Source: CAZHTS01 sp964535315 (GTDB lineage Bacteria > Chloroflexota > Anaerolineae > Anaerolineales > Anaerolineaceae). From it: a stretch of 64,000 nucleotides of DNA. The position numbers and the translations under genes are program-made. The notes under the pieces were generated by a model. That model worked only from the letters and a program-made list of their open reading frames with translations, did not search any database and was not told the origin of the DNA. Shown here piece after piece: positions 1 to 7,507 of this stretch. Numbering within the stretch: position 1 is the stretch's first letter; each line of letters begins with the position of its first letter. The stretch is taken from positions 32,061-96,060 of the forward strand of contig CAZHTS010000006.1 in NCBI GenBank assembly GCA_964535315.1. Direction: 5' to 3'.

Positions 1-42
1 AAGGATATCGTCATTACCAACATTCCCTATCAGGTGGATTGA
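1..42 (+). CDS. C-terminal end of an unidentified protein (partial)
   Basis: An open frame enters from the left edge and ends at TGA (40-42), giving the tail KDIVITNIPYQVD. Only 13 residues are visible, so the protein cannot be identified. It reads in the same direction as the RCK genes and stops 10 bases before the first of them. Its stop codon overlaps the GAGGAGG ribosome site of that gene, which suggests co-transcription. Confidence 0.45.
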   Translation, partial: KDIVITNIPYQVD

Positions 43-52
43 GGAGGCAGCG

Positions 53-721
53 ATGAAGGTGATTGTGATTGGCTGTGGACGACTGGGCGCCGAACTGGCC
101 TACCGCCTGTTCCGTTCCGGTCAGGAAGTGTCGGTGATCGATCAAAACGGGGCAGCCTTCAACGCTCTGCCGGCCGATTTTGAGGGGCGGCTGCACGAAG
201 GAGATGCGCTCAACCGCGACGTGCTGCACCGCGCCGGGGTGGAGCACGCCGACGCCTTGCTGGCGGCGACGGGCTCGGACTCGCTCAATGCGGTTATCGC
301 TCACGTAGCGCGCCAGGTGTACGGTGTGCCGCGGGTGGTGGCGCGCAATTATGATTATCGCAACCGGCCGATTTACGAGACCTTTGGCGTCCAAATTGTG
401 AGCGCGGCCAGCTGGGGGGCGCAGCGCATGGAGGAACTGGTGTATCACTCGGACGTGCGCACGGTCTTTTCGGCCGGCAACGGCGAGGTAGAGGTGTACG
501 AGATGACCATTCCGGTTACGTGGGATGGGCACCGGGTGGCCGACCTGCTGCACAGCGCCGGCAGCGTGGTCATCTCGGTGACGCGGGCGGGGCGCTCGAT
601 GTTGCCGGAGGCGGAGATGATCTTGCGTACGGACGATATCGTCCTGTTTGGGGCGACGGTGGAAGGGGTGGAGGCGATCCGTGAGCGGATGGGGTTGGTC
701 CGGCAGGAGGTGCGGCGATGA
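53..721 (+). CDS. TrkA/KtrA-type potassium uptake regulatory protein, first of a pair
   Basis: This 222-residue cytoplasmic protein has an N-terminal Rossmann RCK_N domain (about residues 1-120), opening with the dinucleotide-binding glycine motif GCGRLG after a short beta strand. It is followed by an RCK_C domain (about 140-215). Proteins of this layout bind NAD(H) or ATP and gate a membrane K+ channel or transporter subunit (TrkH/KtrB type). The start ATG follows GAGGAGG at 41-47. Its TGA overlaps the ATG of a second RCK protein (ATGA), so the two are translationally coupled and probably form a hetero-complex. The membrane subunit is not in the window and may lie just upstream. Confidence 0.85.
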   Translation: MKVIVIGCGRLGAELAYRLFRSGQEVSVIDQNGAAFNALPADFEGRLHEGDALNRDVLHRAGVEHADALLAATGSDSLNAVIAHVARQVYGVPRVVARNYDYRNRPIYETFGVQIVSAASWGAQRMEELVYHSDVRTVFSAGNGEVEVYEMTIPVTWDGHRVADLLHSAGSVVISVTRAGRSMLPEAEMILRTDDIVLFGATVEGVEAIRERMGLVRQEVRR

Positions 722-1386
722 AGGTGATCATTGTGGGCGGCGGGCAGGTAGGGGCGCAGCTGGCGCGTTTGTTGTTACAGCAGAGCCACGAGGTGTGCGT
801 GATCGATAACCGGCGTGAGATCCTGGCGTTGTTGCACAGGGAACTGCCGACCGAGGCGATTTTGGAAGGGCATATGATTGACCCACAGGTGTTGGAGCAG
901 GCGGGCATCCAGTCGGCGGACGTGCTGGCGGCGGTGACGGTCAGCGATGACCAGAACCTGGCGTTGTGTTACCTGGCAAAGCAGCGCTATCGCGTACCGC
1001 GCACCATCGGCCGGGTGAATAATCCGCGCAACGCCTGGTTGTTCGACGAGTTGTTTGCGGTGGACGTGGCGGTCAACCAGGCCGAGTTGATGTCGCGCCT
1101 GATCGAAGAAGAGATGTCGATGGGGGATATGATGACGCTGCTCAAACTGCGCAGCGGGAAGTATTCGTTGGTGGAGGAAAAGATCCCGGCCAATGCGCCG
1201 GCGGTAGGTAAGATGATCAAGGATATGGCTTTCCCCGAGGAATGCGTGATTGCGGCGATCATCCGGCGGGGCGAAGTGATTGTGCCCCGCGGGGTGACGG
1301 TCTTTGAGGCGGGGGACGAGGTGCTGGCGGTGACGAACGAGGACGGGGCGCGGCGGCTGGCAGTGTTGTTTGGCGGGAATCGTTGA
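718..1386 (+). CDS. TrkA/KtrA-type potassium uptake regulatory protein, second of a pair
   Basis: This 222-residue protein has the same RCK_N plus RCK_C architecture as its neighbour and begins with the glycine motif GGGQVGAQLA. The conserved Asp at the end of the second strand (VIDNRR) is the usual NAD-ribose contact. It starts inside the stop codon of the preceding RCK gene, which implies one transcript and coupled translation. Classical TrkA carries both RCK repeats in one chain of about 450 residues. Here the same content is split over two genes of equal length, as in many thermophilic and Gram-positive KtrA systems. Role: cytosolic regulator of K+ uptake. Confidence 0.85.
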   Translation: MKVIIVGGGQVGAQLARLLLQQSHEVCVIDNRREILALLHRELPTEAILEGHMIDPQVLEQAGIQSADVLAAVTVSDDQNLALCYLAKQRYRVPRTIGRVNNPRNAWLFDELFAVDVAVNQAELMSRLIEEEMSMGDMMTLLKLRSGKYSLVEEKIPANAPAVGKMIKDMAFPEECVIAAIIRRGEVIVPRGVTVFEAGDEVLAVTNEDGARRLAVLFGGNR

Positions 1387-1471
1387 ATTTTTTCGCCAGC
1401 ACTGGACAAAAATGACGCTCTCAGGTAAAATTCCCCTTCGCAATCGTTAGGAGATTTCTGGAGGAAAGACG

Positions 1472-1738
1472 TTGGCTAACATTAAATCTGCAATTAAGCG
1501 CAATAAGCAAAACGAAAAGCGGCGAGTTCGTAACCGCGTGTATCGTGGTCGGGCGCGCACGTTGGTGACCAAGGCGCGTGTGGCGATTGAGGGCAATGGC
1601 AGCGAGGCGATGGAAGCGACCCGCCTGGCGATCAGCGCTCTGGATAAGGCCGCCGAAAAGGGCGTGATCCACAAGAATAACGCTGCCCGCCGCAAAAGCC
1701 GCTTGATGAAGCGCCTGGCCGCGGCTCAGGCCGAGTAG
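1472..1738 (+). CDS. rpsT: 30S ribosomal protein S20
   Basis: The gene encodes 88 basic residues beginning MANIKSAIKRNKQNEKRR, the invariant S20 N-terminus. The product binds 16S rRNA in the small subunit and forms a three-helix bundle. The length is normal for S20. The start is TTG at 1472, fixed by the family N-terminus and by GGAGGAAAG at 1459-1467. A TTG start is common for rpsT and in other bacteria supports autoregulation. The gene stands alone, preceded by an 85-base gap after the RCK pair and followed by a strong intrinsic terminator. Confidence 0.97.
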   Translation: MANIKSAIKRNKQNEKRRVRNRVYRGRARTLVTKARVAIEGNGSEAMEATRLAISALDKAAEKGVIHKNNAARRKSRLMKRLAAAQAE

Positions 1739-1760
1739 TAACCCCGAATTGGTTGGCAAC

Positions 1761-1790
1761 AGCGGGAGAAGTCCTGTTCTCCCGCTTTTT
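1761..1790 (+). terminator. Intrinsic terminator of rpsT
   Basis: A perfect 10-bp stem (1761-1770 with 1777-1786) and 6-base loop is followed by TTTTT and then GCTTTT. It lies 22 bases after the rpsT stop. On the minus strand there is no T tract, so it should act only on the plus strand. Confidence 0.9.
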
Positions 1791-1817
1791 GCTTTTAAGC
1801 TGATGGGGTAATGCAAG

Positions 1818-2219
1818 TTAAGCCTGGTCATGATTTTGGGCTATTTCTTGCTCGATCTGGATGCTGACGTCGAGTTCTGGGCGATGAGCATCATAGAAAG
1901 CCTGTGCTTCACGAATGCGTTGTACGTCCAGTTCATATTCGGCGGCAATTTGTTCGGGGGACGTCCCCGTTTGAAGGTCGACGACAATTGTCTGGACGCG
2001 GATGCCGGTGCCGCGCAATACTGGGGTGATCCACCCTGATGCGCCGCGCCGGTAGGTGATTCCAGGAAAATGGGGGTCATCTAATTCCTGGCGCAATGCA
2101 GCAACTTTTTCGGAAACGGACCACATGATGAACTGGTTCAATGAAATGCCCTGTTGGGAGGCGAATGCTTCGGCCTCGCGTTTGAGGCTACTGGGTAGGT
2201 TAAGTGGGTAGCGTGGCAT
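1818..2219 (-). CDS. Antitoxin-like protein: ribbon-helix-helix-type N-terminus fused to DUF433
   Basis: The product has 133 residues. Residues 1-45 resemble a HicB/RHH-like DNA-binding segment (MPRYPLNLPSSLKREAEAF, then GISLNQFIMW). Residues 60-120 match DUF433 (GTGIRVQTIV, then SPEQIAAEYELDVQRI), a winged-helix-like domain found in VapB-type antitoxins. The start at 2219 is chosen because AAAGGAG lies 6 bases before it; an ATG 36 bases further upstream would place the ribosome site inside the gene. A consensus promoter precedes it. DUF433 genes usually precede a PIN/DUF5615 toxin, but none follows here, since the next feature is the rpsT terminator on the opposite strand. Confidence 0.7.
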   Translation of the reverse strand: MPRYPLNLPSSLKREAEAFASQQGISLNQFIMWSVSEKVAALRQELDDPHFPGITYRRGASGWITPVLRGTGIRVQTIVVDLQTGTSPEQIAAEYELDVQRIREAQAFYDAHRPELDVSIQIEQEIAQNHDQA

Positions 2220-2243
2220 ACACGACTCCTTTGATCTTTTGAT

Positions 2244-2272
2244 ATCATATAGCATATCTTATACGATGTCAA
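2244..2272 (-). promoter_or_regulatory. Sigma-A promoter of the DUF433 gene
   Basis: On the minus strand, TTGACA (2272-2267) and TATGAT (2249-2244) are separated by exactly 17 bases. The A+T-rich spacer holds the inverted pair GATAT/ATATC (2241-2245 and 2254-2258), which could be an autoregulatory operator. The ATG lies 25 bases beyond the -10. Confidence 0.75.
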
Positions 2273-2331
2273 TAAGGAGAAACAGTGCCGCCGCTGACCG
2301 GGTAAGTAGGTTGACCCCAAAAAGGGCGGGG

Positions 2332-2360
2332 TGTCTTTTCGGGCGTTCCCATGATATAAT
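2332..2360 (+). promoter_or_regulatory. Probable promoter of argS
   Basis: TATAAT at 2355-2360 (within GATATAAT) lies 38 bases before the argS ATG. A weak -35 (TGTCTT, 2332-2337) sits 17 bases upstream of it. Confidence 0.5.
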
Positions 2361-2398
2361 CCCAGGGTTGGATTTGTATCTCTTGGGCGAGGTTGCGC

Positions 2399-4156
2399 AT
2401 GTTTACGGTTGAACAAAAACTTCTGGAAGAAAAGATCAAGGCGTTTTGCGCCGGGCAAGGGCTGCCTGAATTTACGTTGCAGTGGGCCACCATCCCATTC
2501 AGCGGCCAGTGGGGGATTGCGACGTCTTTCTTCCAACTGGCGGCGCTCGAAGCGCGCCAGGGTAAGAAGCTGAACGTTAACCAGCGCGCTCAAGAACTGG
2601 CTGAGATGGTGGCCGCCATGCTGGGCACCCCGGCCGGTTTTGAACGGGTTGAGGCGGTGCGGGGTTACCTGAACCTGTATTTTTCGACGGCGGAGTATAC
2701 CCGGCGGGTGGTGGATACGGTGCTGAACGAGGGCGCGGATTTTGGCCGCGGCCCGCGCACCGGCGAGCGGGTGATGGTTGAATTCTCGCAGCCCAACACG
2801 CACAAAGCCTTTCACGTCGGGCATTTGCGCAACGTGATCCTGGGGCATGCCGTCTGCAATCTGTTGGATTTTGCCGGCAACGAGGTGGTGCGCGCCAATT
2901 ACATCGGCGACATCGGCCTGCACGTGATCAAATGGCTGTGGAATTATATGAAATTTCACGACGGCGAACAGCCGCCGGCGGATACGATGCGCTGGATCGG
3001 CGAACTGTACGTCGAGGCGGCGCGGCGCTACGAAGAAAGCCCGGAAAATGAAGCCGAGGTGCGCGCCCTGTTTGCCCGTTGGGACCGGCGCGACCCGGAT
3101 GTGACCGCTTTATGGGAGAAGACGCGCCAGTGGTCGATGCACGGCTTCGAGCAGGTGTACGATCTGCTGGGCGTGCCGTTTGAGCGCTTCTACTTTGAGA
3201 GCGAAGAGGAAGAGCCGGGCAAGGAACTGGTGAAGGAACTGGTGGATAAGGGAATCGCCCGGGATGAACGCCCCGAAGGGGCGGTGATCATTCCGTTAGA
3301 CGACCTGCTGGGCACCAAAGAGAAGTATCGCGTGCTGGTCATCCTGCGTTCGGACGGCACGTCGCTGTATTCGACCAAAGATTTGCCGCTGGCGGTGCGC
3401 AAGTTTGAGGAATATCATCTCACCCGTTCGGTGTATGTGATCGACGTGCGCCAGTCGTTGTATTTGCAGCAAATCTTCAAGACGTTGGAGTTGATGGGGC
3501 ACGCCTGGGCGAAGCATTGCTATCACCTGGCGTACGAAATCGTCAATCTGCCGGGCAACGTGACCATTGCCTCGCGGGATGGGGCGGTAGTGCTGCTGGA
3601 AGACCTGGTGAGCGAGGCCACCCGGCGGGCGCTGGAGGTGGGGCGCGCCAAGAACCCGGATCTGGCGGAAGAAAAGCAACAGGCGATCGCCCACGCCGTG
3701 GCGTTAGGGGCGATCAAGTACTCGATGCTTTCGCGCGACAACGCCAAGATTGTTACCTTTGATTGGGACGCGGCGCTGGACTTTAACGGTCAGGCCGCGC
3801 CGTATATTCAGTATGCGCACGTGCGCGCCGGCAGTATCTTGCGCCGTTTTGGCGGTGAACTGCCCGGCCCGTTGACGCCGGTGGGCGCGCTGACGAGCGA
3901 AGAAATTCAATTGGTGAATGTAATATCGCGCACGCCGCGCGAAGTGCAGCGTGCGGCGGCGGAGTATCGGCCGCTGTTGATTGCCAACCACGTATACGAA
4001 CTGGCGCGTGCGTTTAGCGATTTTTACAACCAATGTCCGGTCTTGCAGGCCGAGGAACCGGTGCGCAGCACGCGGCTGCGCCTGGTGGCGGCGGCCCGCC
4101 AGGCCATTGCCAATTGCTTGGCTTTGATGGGCATCACAGCCCCAGAAGCGATGTGA
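2399..4156 (+). CDS. argS: Arginyl-tRNA synthetase
   Basis: This 585-residue class I aminoacyl-tRNA synthetase attaches arginine to tRNA-Arg in the cytoplasm. The N-terminal add-domain is followed by the HIGH-type motif in HVGHLRNVILGH (near residue 140) and the ArgRS-typical SMLSRDNAKIVTFDWD segment. The C-terminal DALR-type anticodon-binding helices include YIQYAHVRAGSIL. Length is normal. ATG 2399 is preferred over TTG 2393 because the GGCGAGG site (2386-2392) is 6 bases from the former and abuts the latter. Transcribed from its own TATAAT promoter, it is followed 34 bases later by the cDPG-synthetase-like GTPase. Confidence 0.96.
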   Translation: MFTVEQKLLEEKIKAFCAGQGLPEFTLQWATIPFSGQWGIATSFFQLAALEARQGKKLNVNQRAQELAEMVAAMLGTPAGFERVEAVRGYLNLYFSTAEYTRRVVDTVLNEGADFGRGPRTGERVMVEFSQPNTHKAFHVGHLRNVILGHAVCNLLDFAGNEVVRANYIGDIGLHVIKWLWNYMKFHDGEQPPADTMRWIGELYVEAARRYEESPENEAEVRALFARWDRRDPDVTALWEKTRQWSMHGFEQVYDLLGVPFERFYFESEEEEPGKELVKELVDKGIARDERPEGAVIIPLDDLLGTKEKYRVLVILRSDGTSLYSTKDLPLAVRKFEEYHLTRSVYVIDVRQSLYLQQIFKTLELMGHAWAKHCYHLAYEIVNLPGNVTIASRDGAVVLLEDLVSEATRRALEVGRAKNPDLAEEKQQAIAHAVALGAIKYSMLSRDNAKIVTFDWDAALDFNGQAAPYIQYAHVRAGSILRRFGGELPGPLTPVGALTSEEIQLVNVISRTPREVQRAAAEYRPLLIANHVYELARAFSDFYNQCPVLQAEEPVRSTRLRLVAAARQAIANCLALMGITAPEAM

Positions 4157-4190
4157 AAAACCTTCTATTCCATAAGGAGAGCCAAGTACT

Positions 4191-5513
4191 ATGACCCCCA
4201 TTCGTACCATTATCATGGGCGCTGCCGGGCGCGACTTCCACAATTTCAATACGTTCTTCCGCGATAACGCAGATTACGAAGTTGTGGCATTCACTGCAAC
4301 CCAGATCCCGAACATCGAAGGGCGAAAATACCCTGCGGCGCTGGCCGGCAAGCTGTACCCTGACGGGATCGATATCTATCCCGAAAGCGAACTGGTGCGG
4401 CTGATCAAAGAAATGAACGTTGACCAGGTGGTTTTTGCTTATAGTGATGTGCCCCACGAAGTTGTGATGCACAAGGCTTCGATGGTGCTGGCGGCGGGCG
4501 CCGATTTCCGCCTGATGGGCACAAAACTGACCCAGATCAAATCGACCAAACCGGTGGTCTCGGTGTGCGCTGTGCGCACCGGTTCGGGTAAGAGCCAGAC
4601 GACCCGCCGGGTCTCGTTGATCCTGCGCAGCATGGGCTACAAGGTAGCGGCGATTCGTCACCCGATGCCCTACGGTGATCTGGTCAAACAGCGGGTGCAG
4701 CGCTACGCTTCCTACGCCGACCTGGACAAGCACGAGTGCACCATCGAGGAGCGCGAGGAATACGAACCGCATCTGGATAACGGCGTGCTGGTGTATGCGG
4801 GTGTGGATTACGAAGCCATCCTGCGCCAGGCCGAACAGGAAGTGGACATTATCCTGTGGGACGGCGGCAACAACGACTTCTCGTTCTATACGCCCGATCT
4901 GTCGATCGTGGTGGCCGACCCGCACCGCCCCGGGCACGAGAAAAGCTATCACCCCGGCGAGACCAACATCCGCTCGGCGGACGTATTCGTGATCAACAAG
5001 GTTGACACGGCGCAGCCGGACAAGGTGATTGCGGTGCGTGAGACGCTGGCGGCGCTGAACCCGAAGGCGGTGGTGATCGAGGCCGCTTCGCCGTTGTTCG
5101 TGGACGATCCCGAGGCGATTCGCGGCAAGCGCGTGCTGGTGATCGAAGACGGCCCGACCCTGACCCACGGCGAGATGGCCTACGGGGCCGGCTGGGTGGC
5201 GGCGCGGCGTTTTGGCGCAGCCGAAATCGTCGACCCGCGCCCGTTTGCGGTGGGTTCGATCGTGGCCACCTATCAGAAATACCCCGGCACCGGGGCGATC
5301 CTGCCGGCGATGGGCTATGGCGAGGAAATGACGCGCGATCTGGAGCGCACCATTGACAACGCCGACGTGGACCTGGTGTTGAGCGCCACGCCGATCGACC
5401 TGACGCGTGTGATCAAGGTCAACAAGCCGATGCAGCGCGTGCGCTATGAATTGCAGGAGATCGGCCAGCCGACGCTGGAAGACATCCTCAAGGCGAAATT
5501 CGCCGGAAAGTAA
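4191..5513 (+). CDS. Cyclic 2,3-diphosphoglycerate synthetase-like P-loop protein
   Basis: This 440-residue soluble protein has an N-terminal Rossmann-like segment (TIIMGAAGRDFHNF) and a P-loop at about residues 128-138 (CAVRTGSGKSQTTR). A later VINKVDTAQPDK stretch has the NKxD form of a GTP-binding specificity motif. The layout and length resemble archaeal cpgS, whose product cyclises 2,3-diphosphoglycerate with ATP to make a thermoprotectant. Bacterial homologues are usually called GTPase and their reaction is untested. The gene sits between argS and obgE with ribosome site AAGGAG (4171-4176). I see the homology; a cDPG-making role here is inference. A metal-dependent GTPase role is an alternative. 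Confidence 0.7.
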   Translation: MTPIRTIIMGAAGRDFHNFNTFFRDNADYEVVAFTATQIPNIEGRKYPAALAGKLYPDGIDIYPESELVRLIKEMNVDQVVFAYSDVPHEVVMHKASMVLAAGADFRLMGTKLTQIKSTKPVVSVCAVRTGSGKSQTTRRVSLILRSMGYKVAAIRHPMPYGDLVKQRVQRYASYADLDKHECTIEEREEYEPHLDNGVLVYAGVDYEAILRQAEQEVDIILWDGGNNDFSFYTPDLSIVVADPHRPGHEKSYHPGETNIRSADVFVINKVDTAQPDKVIAVRETLAALNPKAVVIEAASPLFVDDPEAIRGKRVLVIEDGPTLTHGEMAYGAGWVAARRFGAAEIVDPRPFAVGSIVATYQKYPGTGAILPAMGYGEEMTRDLERTIDNADVDLVLSATPIDLTRVIKVNKPMQRVRYELQEIGQPTLEDILKAKFAGK

Positions 5514-5530
5514 ACTCAGATCAGTGGGGA

Positions 5531-5561
5531 CGGAGGGCCGAGCGCAGCGCCCGGCCCTCCG
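5531..5561 (+). terminator. Intercistronic hairpin before obgE
   Basis: A perfect 10-bp G+C stem (5531-5540 with 5552-5561) has an 11-base loop and only TTCTCG after it. It lies 17 bases past the cDPG-synthetase-like stop and 21 before obgE. The weak U tract suggests partial termination or mRNA stabilisation rather than a full stop. Confidence 0.45.
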
Positions 5562-5582
5562 TTCTCGAAATGTGGATGTGTT

Positions 5583-6845
5583 ATGTTTATTGATGAAGCC
5601 CAAATTTATGTTCGCTCCGGCAAGGGTGGGGATGGGTTTGTCCATTTTCACCGGGAGAAATTTATAACCCGCGGGGGGCCGGACGGCGGCGATGGCGGCC
5701 GGGGTGGGAACGTGGTGCTGGAAGTGGCGCCGACGCTCAACACGCTGGCCAGTTTCCGCCACAAGTCGCGCTTTATCGCCGAAGAGGGGCGCAAGGGCGG
5801 GGTCAACAACCAGACCGGCAAGTCGGCCGACGACCTGGTGATCCCGGTGCCGCCCGGTACGATTGTGTACGATGCGGACAAGGGCGAACTGTTGGGCGAC
5901 CTGGTGAGCGCTCACCAGCGTCTGGTGGTGTGCAAGGGCGGCCGGGGTGGACGGGGCAACACCCATTTCGCCACCTCGCGCAACCAGGCGCCGCGCACGG
6001 CCGAGCGCGGCGAGCCGGCCGAGGAACATTCCTTGCGTCTGGAGTTGAAACTGATCGCCGATGTGGGCATTGTGGGCGTGCCGAATGCGGGCAAATCCAG
6101 CCTGCTGGCCTCGGTGACCAACGCCCGGCCCAAGATTGCCGATTACCCGTTCACCACGCTGGAACCCAACCTGGGGGTGGCGGAACTGGATATGGATACC
6201 AGCCTGGTGCTGGCGGATATCCCCGGCCTGATTGAAGGGGCGCACATGGGCATTGGCCTGGGAGACGCCTTCTTGCGCCACGTGCAGCGCACGCGCGTGT
6301 TGATCCACCTGCTGGATGGCCTGTCAGACGACCCGTTGGCCGATTACAGCCAGATCAACAGCGAACTGGCGTTGTTCGATCCCAACCTGGCGAAGAAGCC
6401 GCAGATTGTCGTACTGAATAAGATGGACCTGCCCGAGGTCGGCGAGCGTTGGCCGGTGGTGCGGGCCGCCTTGCAGGCGCGCGGCATCGAGGCCATGTCG
6501 ATTTCGGCAGTGGCGCACACCGACGTGGATGCATTGTTGTGGCGGGTGGTGGAACTGCTCAAGACGGCGCCCGAGGTTGAAATTGCGCCGGCGGCGCTGC
6601 CGGTGTATCGTTCGCAGGAGGACGCCCGTGATTTCACCATCGAGCAGACTGCTGAGGGTTGGGTGGTGCATGGCACGGCCATCGAGCGGGCGGCGGCGAT
6701 GACCTATTGGGAGTACGAAGGTTCGGTGCGGCGTTTCCAGCGCCTGATGGAGGCGTTGGGCGTGGAATCCGCGCTGCGTGAGGCTGGCGTGCAGGAAGGC
6801 GACAGCGTTTTCGTCGGCGAATACGAACTGGAGTGGCAAGATTGA
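5583..6845 (+). CDS. obgE: GTPase Obg (ribosome assembly, stress response)
   Basis: The 420-residue product shows the three-part Obg architecture. The glycine-rich Obg fold (about 1-158) is dense in GGxGG turns. The G domain (about 159-330) has P-loop GVPNAGKSS, DIPGL as the G3 motif and NKMD as G4. A C-terminal OCT domain (about 345-420) contains the DFTIEQTAEGWVVHG segment typical of Gram-positive-type Obg. It associates with the 50S subunit and couples GTP level to ribosome maturation. It is followed 11 bases later by nadD, an arrangement frequent in bacteria. Confidence 0.96.
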   Translation: MFIDEAQIYVRSGKGGDGFVHFHREKFITRGGPDGGDGGRGGNVVLEVAPTLNTLASFRHKSRFIAEEGRKGGVNNQTGKSADDLVIPVPPGTIVYDADKGELLGDLVSAHQRLVVCKGGRGGRGNTHFATSRNQAPRTAERGEPAEEHSLRLELKLIADVGIVGVPNAGKSSLLASVTNARPKIADYPFTTLEPNLGVAELDMDTSLVLADIPGLIEGAHMGIGLGDAFLRHVQRTRVLIHLLDGLSDDPLADYSQINSELALFDPNLAKKPQIVVLNKMDLPEVGERWPVVRAALQARGIEAMSISAVAHTDVDALLWRVVELLKTAPEVEIAPAALPVYRSQEDARDFTIEQTAEGWVVHGTAIERAAAMTYWEYEGSVRRFQRLMEALGVESALREAGVQEGDSVFVGEYELEWQD

Positions 6846-6856
6846 CGGCCTGAGGC

Positions 6857-7507
6857 ATGCGCGTCGGTATCTTTGGCGGGACGTTTGACCCGCCCCACGT
6901 GGGGCATCTCATTCTGGCGGCGGAAGCCCGCGACCAGTTGCGACTGGATTATTTGTTGTGGGTGCTGACGCCCGACCCGCCGCATAAGCGCGACCAGGTG
7001 ATCCGTCCGGTGGCGCAGCGGCTGGCGTTGGTGCAGGCGGCGCTGGGTACGGACTCCGGTTTCATTCTGTCGCGGGTGGAGATCGACCGGCCGGGGCCGC
7101 ATTATACGGTCGAGACGGTGCGGCTGGTGGCGCAGGCTTATCCCGGCGCCGAGGTGTATTTCATCATGGGCGGCGATGCGCTCTTCGATTTGCCGGATTG
7201 GCACACGCCGGTGGAATTTGTGCGCGCCTGCCATGGCCTGGGGGTGATGCGCCGGCCGGGGGACGCCCTGGACCTGCCGGCGCTGGAAAAGATTGTGCCG
7301 GGGGTGAGCGCCCGGGTGCGCTTTATCGAGGCGCCGCTGCTGGAGGTCTCTTCGCGCCAGATCCGCCAGCGGATTGCCAGTGGGCGCCATTATCGCTACT
7401 TTCTACCGCCGGCGGTGTACGCCCTGGTGGAAGAAAACGGTTGGTATCGCTCGAATGGAAGGAGCCAGGATGACGAAGACTTCGCCGCTGCAACTGCTGG
7501 TGGATAA
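6857..7507 (+). CDS. nadD: Nicotinate-nucleotide adenylyltransferase
   Basis: The 216-residue enzyme joins nicotinate mononucleotide and ATP to form deamido-NAD in NAD biosynthesis. It opens with the nucleotidyltransferase signature GGTFDPPHVGH, whose His pair binds the phosphates, and has the C-terminal SSRQIRQRI motif (ISSTxxR class). A FIMGGDALFDLPDWH stretch matches the substrate pocket. Its last 38 bases overlap the next gene, so the C-terminal NGRSQDDEDF tail is probably dispensable. It is part of the obgE-nadD-MFS run. Confidence 0.95.
   Translation: MRVGIFGGTFDPPHVGHLILAAEARDQLRLDYLLWVLTPDPPHKRDQVIRPVAQRLALVQAALGTDSGFILSRVEIDRPGPHYTVETVRLVAQAYPGAEVYFIMGGDALFDLPDWHTPVEFVRACHGLGVMRRPGDALDLPALEKIVPGVSARVRFIEAPLLEVSSRQIRQRIASGRHYRYFLPPAVYALVEENGWYRSNGRSQDDEDFAAATAGG

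Noticed and set aside
4134..6308. 724-codon open frame on the minus strand
   Set aside because: It is antisense to the cDPG-synthetase-like gene and obgE, both clear real genes. Its product is rich in His, Arg and Gln in the pattern expected from antisense reading of G+C-rich codons. No ribosome site.
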